Assembly (NCBI GenBank): GCA_963675655.1
Contig: OY776489.1
Coordinates: 620,001 to 684,000 of the forward strand
Length of the DNA stretch: 64,000 nucleotides
Source of the DNA: CAXXOK01 sp963675655
GTDB lineage: Bacteria; Bacillota; Clostridia; Christensenellales; Aristaeellaceae
Direction: 5' to 3'
The position numbers and the translations under genes are program-made. Shown here one piece after another: positions 61,481-64,000 of this stretch. The notes beneath the pieces were generated by a model that made no database searches, had not been told where the DNA came from, and was given only the letters and a program-made list of their open reading frames with translations. Numbering within the stretch: the first letter of the stretch is position 1; every line of letters starts with the position of its first letter.

Positions 61481-62359
61481 TCAGTCCACCTCCCCGGCCT
61501 TTTTGCTGCGACGCGCACGCGCGATGATCCGCCGGATATTTCTGGGGGTCAGCTCCCACTCGCCCAGCAAACCGGCAGGTTTAAAGTTGATAATCAGCAG
61601 TACCAGCACCGCGTAGATAATGGCGCGGTAGTTCTGTAAAAAGCGCAGCACCTCCGGCAGACCCGACAGTACAAAGGTGGAAAGCACCGAACCGGTCAGG
61701 CTGTTGACGCCGCCAAAGAAAACCATAATCACCCACTCGGCACTCTTTTTCCAACCGAACAGGGACGGGTCCACATACGCGGTGTAGAAGGCGTACAGGC
61801 AGCCGCCGTAAGCCGTAACCGCAACCGAAATGAGAAAGGCGATCATTTTCACCTTAGGCACGTTAATGCCCATGGATTTTGCGGCCAGCTCATCGCTGCG
61901 CACCGCGATGCACTGCCTGCCATACTTGGAGTGCTTAAACAGCGTAATCAGCACAATGACCAGCACAGCCGAGCCCAGCGCGATCGGCAGCGTGGTTACC
62001 TTGGGGATGCCCGTAAGGCCCGATGCGCCGCCGGTAAGAGCTGTTGTGCGGTTGAGCAGCGCCGTAATCGCCTCGCCGAAGCCCAGCGTAACCAGCGATA
62101 TATAGTCGCGGCGCAGGCGCACGGTTGGCAAGCCGACAATAAAACCTATGATGACCGCCAGCACTACACCGGCAGGCCAAGCCAGAAAGATGGATACACC
62201 CAGTTTGGTTACCAGCAGGCCGGACGTATACGCGCCGATAGCCATAAAAGCAGCCTGCCCCAGGCTGAACATGCCCGTCATACCTGTGAGGACAAACACG
62301 CCCGCAACGCTGACTACCGAAATCAGGATCTGCGTCAGAATATGTGTATAAAGTGCCAT
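61481..62359 (-). CDS. livM: LivM-type ABC transporter permease
   Basis: 292 residues, about eight to nine helices, with GQAAFMAIGAYTSGLLV, GLPTVRLRRDYISLVTLGFGEA and KYGRQCIAVRSDELAAKSMGI (the ATPase-contact loop) all typical of LivM. Twelve bases after livH. Confidence 0.93.
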   Translation of the reverse strand: MALYTHILTQILISVVSVAGVFVLTGMTGMFSLGQAAFMAIGAYTSGLLVTKLGVSIFLAWPAGVVLAVIIGFIVGLPTVRLRRDYISLVTLGFGEAITALLNRTTALTGGASGLTGIPKVTTLPIALGSAVLVIVLITLFKHSKYGRQCIAVRSDELAAKSMGINVPKVKMIAFLISVAVTAYGGCLYAFYTAYVDPSLFGWKKSAEWVIMVFFGGVNSLTGSVLSTFVLSGLPEVLRFLQNYRAIIYAVLVLLIINFKPAGLLGEWELTPRNIRRIIARARRSKKAGEVD

Positions 62360-62371
62360 CGTCTGCCCCCC

Positions 62372-63244
62372 TTATGCCTTTTCCTGAATGTTGGAACCGG
62401 CAATGCCGCGCGGGCGCAGCAGCAGGAATACCAACATAATCAGGAAGGTAAATACAGGCGCATAGCCGGAGCCAACGGTGGAGATCAGCGTTGTTTCCAT
62501 AATGCCCAGCAGCATAGCGCCGATAACAGCGCCGGGAAGGCTGCCAAGGCCGCCGATCACCGAGGCGATAAAGCCCTTGACAACTAATGAACCCAGTGTA
62601 GGATACAGCGTATAGTTGATTCCCAGGAACACACCGGCCAGCCCGGCCAGCGCCCCGGAAATGATGAACGCAAATTGAATCAGGCGTGTTACATCAATAC
62701 CCATCAGGCTTGCCGTATCACGGTCGAAGCTCACAGAGCGCAGCGCGCGCCCGAGGCGGGTTTTTTGAATCACAATAGCCAACACAATCAGCACAAATGC
62801 GCTGATACAGAAAATGATAATGTCCGACTGGGAAATAATCAGGCTGCCCAGCCGCAGGGGTTTACCGAAAAAGCGGGGATAGTTAAAGAAGTTCGCACCC
62901 ACCTGCAAAACGACAATGCCTTCAAACAATGTGCCCAGCGTAATGGAGGATACGAAGAAATAGATTGGCGATGTGTTGCGGATTAAAATACGGCGAAACG
63001 CAACAAACTCCCCCAGCAGGGCAACGACGCTGCCAGTCACAACCGCCACAAGAATCGTAGGCACAAGCCCCCATCCATTGGACGCCGCGATAAAGTATCC
63101 GGCAAACGCACTCAGCGTCATCAGCGCTCCGTGGGAGAAGTTTGAAAACTTCAGCACGTTGAAAATTAACGAAAATCCGGTTGCAATCAACGCATATACG
63201 GAACCGAGCGCAATGCCGTTGATTAAATATTGCAATATCTGCAT
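62372..63244 (-). CDS. livH: LivH-type ABC transporter permease
   Basis: 290 residues, about eight helices: NGIALGSVYALIATGFSLIFNVLKFSNFSHG at the start, TRLGRALRSVSFDRDTASLMGID (coupling loop), GGLGSLPGAVIGAM. The ATG at 63244 follows AGGAGG by seven bases; an upstream open frame to 63322 crosses the terminator and is rejected. Confidence 0.93.
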   Translation of the reverse strand: MQILQYLINGIALGSVYALIATGFSLIFNVLKFSNFSHGALMTLSAFAGYFIAASNGWGLVPTILVAVVTGSVVALLGEFVAFRRILIRNTSPIYFFVSSITLGTLFEGIVVLQVGANFFNYPRFFGKPLRLGSLIISQSDIIIFCISAFVLIVLAIVIQKTRLGRALRSVSFDRDTASLMGIDVTRLIQFAFIISGALAGLAGVFLGINYTLYPTLGSLVVKGFIASVIGGLGSLPGAVIGAMLLGIMETTLISTVGSGYAPVFTFLIMLVFLLLRPRGIAGSNIQEKA

Positions 63245-63303
63245 GGACGTTCCTCCTGTGCATCCAGACTCATCTGTCAGGCGAAAAGAGTCAAAAATTT
63301 TGG

Positions 63304-63339
63304 AAAAACCCTCCCCCGCCATGAACGATGAGGGAGGGT
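63304..63339 (-). terminator. Partial terminator between livK and livH
   Basis: ACCCTCCC and GGGAGGGT with a 16-base loop, followed on the minus strand by TTTTTCC. Placed after the binding-protein gene, it probably sets a higher level of binding protein than of permease, as is common in ABC operons. Confidence 0.8.
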
Positions 63340-63430
63340 GTAAGGGGTGCGGATGCTCTGCTCCAGCCGGTTTACACCGTTGCAGAGTGCGGAGGCATCC
63401 GCCGTTGCTACATAGAAGGGTTCAGGCTGG

Positions 63431-64000
63431 TTAGTCGGCAGAATACCGCTCCAGCATGACGGGGGTCGTATCATCGTAGGTAAACATAACCATTTCAAGG
63501 CCCGTGGGCATGTGGGTTTCGGGGTCGATGGTGATGTTGCCGGTCAGGCCCTGATAGTCGGTCACATGCTCAGCAGCATCACGAATCGCAACAGGGTCGG
63601 TGCCGACTGTCTCGATGATGCCCTTGAGGATGTTGGCTACGTCGTAACCAAGGAAGAACTTATTGGTCGCGTCGATGCCGGTCTGCTCCTTCACCGCGGC
63701 TACCATCGCCTCTACGCTGGCTTCGGTGCCATCGATGTTGTTGATGAAGTAGATGTTGTCGCAGGGCTCTCCAAACAGCGTGTTAAAGGGCGGGCAGGCA
63801 TCCAGACCGCAGATCAGCGAGCCTTCATAACCAAGGGCACGGATTTGCTGGGCGATCAGAATCAGTTCCTGCGTGTAGTTAGGTACGAATACCGCATCCA
63901 CATCCGCGCTCACGATCGGCTGCAGCAGGGTTTTAAAGTCTTTATCGTTTGCGGTATAGGTAACCACTTTGGCAACTTCCGCGCCATCGGCGGTCACAGT
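63431..64000 (-). CDS. ABC transporter substrate-binding protein (LivK type), N-terminus outside window
   Basis: The last 190 or so residues are present: VTYTANDKDFKTLLQPIVSADVDAVFVPNYTQELILIAQQIRALGY, GLDACPPFNTLFGEPCDNIYFINNI, FFLGYDVANILKGIIETVGTDPVAIRDA and GLTGNITIDPETHMPTG. This is the second lobe of a periplasmic-binding-protein type 1 fold (Leu/Ile/Val-binding family), whose members also bind amides, aromatic acids and other small ligands. The gene, with signal peptide and the operon promoter, continues past the right edge. Confidence 0.92.
   Translation of the reverse strand, partial: TVTADGAEVAKVVTYTANDKDFKTLLQPIVSADVDAVFVPNYTQELILIAQQIRALGYEGSLICGLDACPPFNTLFGEPCDNIYFINNIDGTEASVEAMVAAVKEQTGIDATNKFFLGYDVANILKGIIETVGTDPVAIRDAAEHVTDYQGLTGNITIDPETHMPTGLEMVMFTYDDTTPVMLERYSAD

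Overview
The window looks like a chromosomal segment of a strictly anaerobic, probably spore-forming Clostridia-type Bacillota with a moderately GC-rich genome. The signs are sigH in its Bacillota synteny block (mrnC, rlmB, rae1, sigH), a T-box leader on proS, a CtsR operator in front of clpB, pyruvate:ferredoxin oxidoreductase, FtsW/PBP/FHA and VanW/G5 envelope proteins, strong AGGAGG ribosome sites and several TTG starts. I cannot name the species.

Layout. 1-2.5 kb: 3' part of an aspartate-type aminotransferase, then a divergent thioredoxin-ccdA pair for extracytoplasmic thiol chemistry. 2.8-8.0 kb: a compact minus-strand operon (HAD phosphatase, birA, P1 peptidase, acpS, nnr), tightly packed and partly overlapping; nnr carries an extra C-terminal pyrophosphatase-like domain. 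8-10 kb: proS with promoter, T-box and terminator. 10-16 kb: a secreted protein, an AEC permease, then FHA-ftsW-PBP for septal or spore peptidoglycan. 16-20.3 kb: mrnC-thyX-rlmB-rae1-sigH from one promoter; RlmB has a long repeat-bearing RG-rich tail. 20.4-27.1 kb (plus strand): clpB under CtsR, rsgA with a possible leader ORF, and a winged-helix regulator plus MFS pump. 27.2-31 kb: a four-gene minus-strand set that looks metal-related (Cys/His membrane protein, SH3/peptidoglycan-binding protein with Cys-rich tail, YcgR/YcgQ-type permease pair) behind a promoter with a Zur-like inverted repeat. 31-50 kb: housekeeping genes (eno, yibE/F, alkaline phosphatase, two VanW proteins, fba, a DUF6020-like membrane protein, a TtcA-like thiolase, a PHP phosphoesterase, ftsH, PFOR).

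50.3-50.9 kb: tRNA-Thr(CGU) and tRNA-Pro(CGG), followed by a small scar: a 51-codon orphan ORF between two related terminator stem-loops.

50.9-64 kb: twelve same-strand genes forming one catabolic unit: a branched-chain-amino-acid-type ABC importer (binding protein cut by the window edge, then LivH, LivM, LivG, LivF), an IlvD/Edd dehydratase, a LacI regulator, an Old-Yellow-Enzyme-type Fe-S flavoprotein, a zinc alcohol dehydrogenase, an SDR, an FrdA-like FAD enzyme and an aldo/keto reductase with a C-terminal ferredoxin-like domain. The mixture of sugar-acid dehydratase and reductive flavoenzymes is the best candidate here for an undescribed pathway; its substrate cannot be read from the sequence. 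No CRISPR array, intact insertion sequence or prophage was seen.
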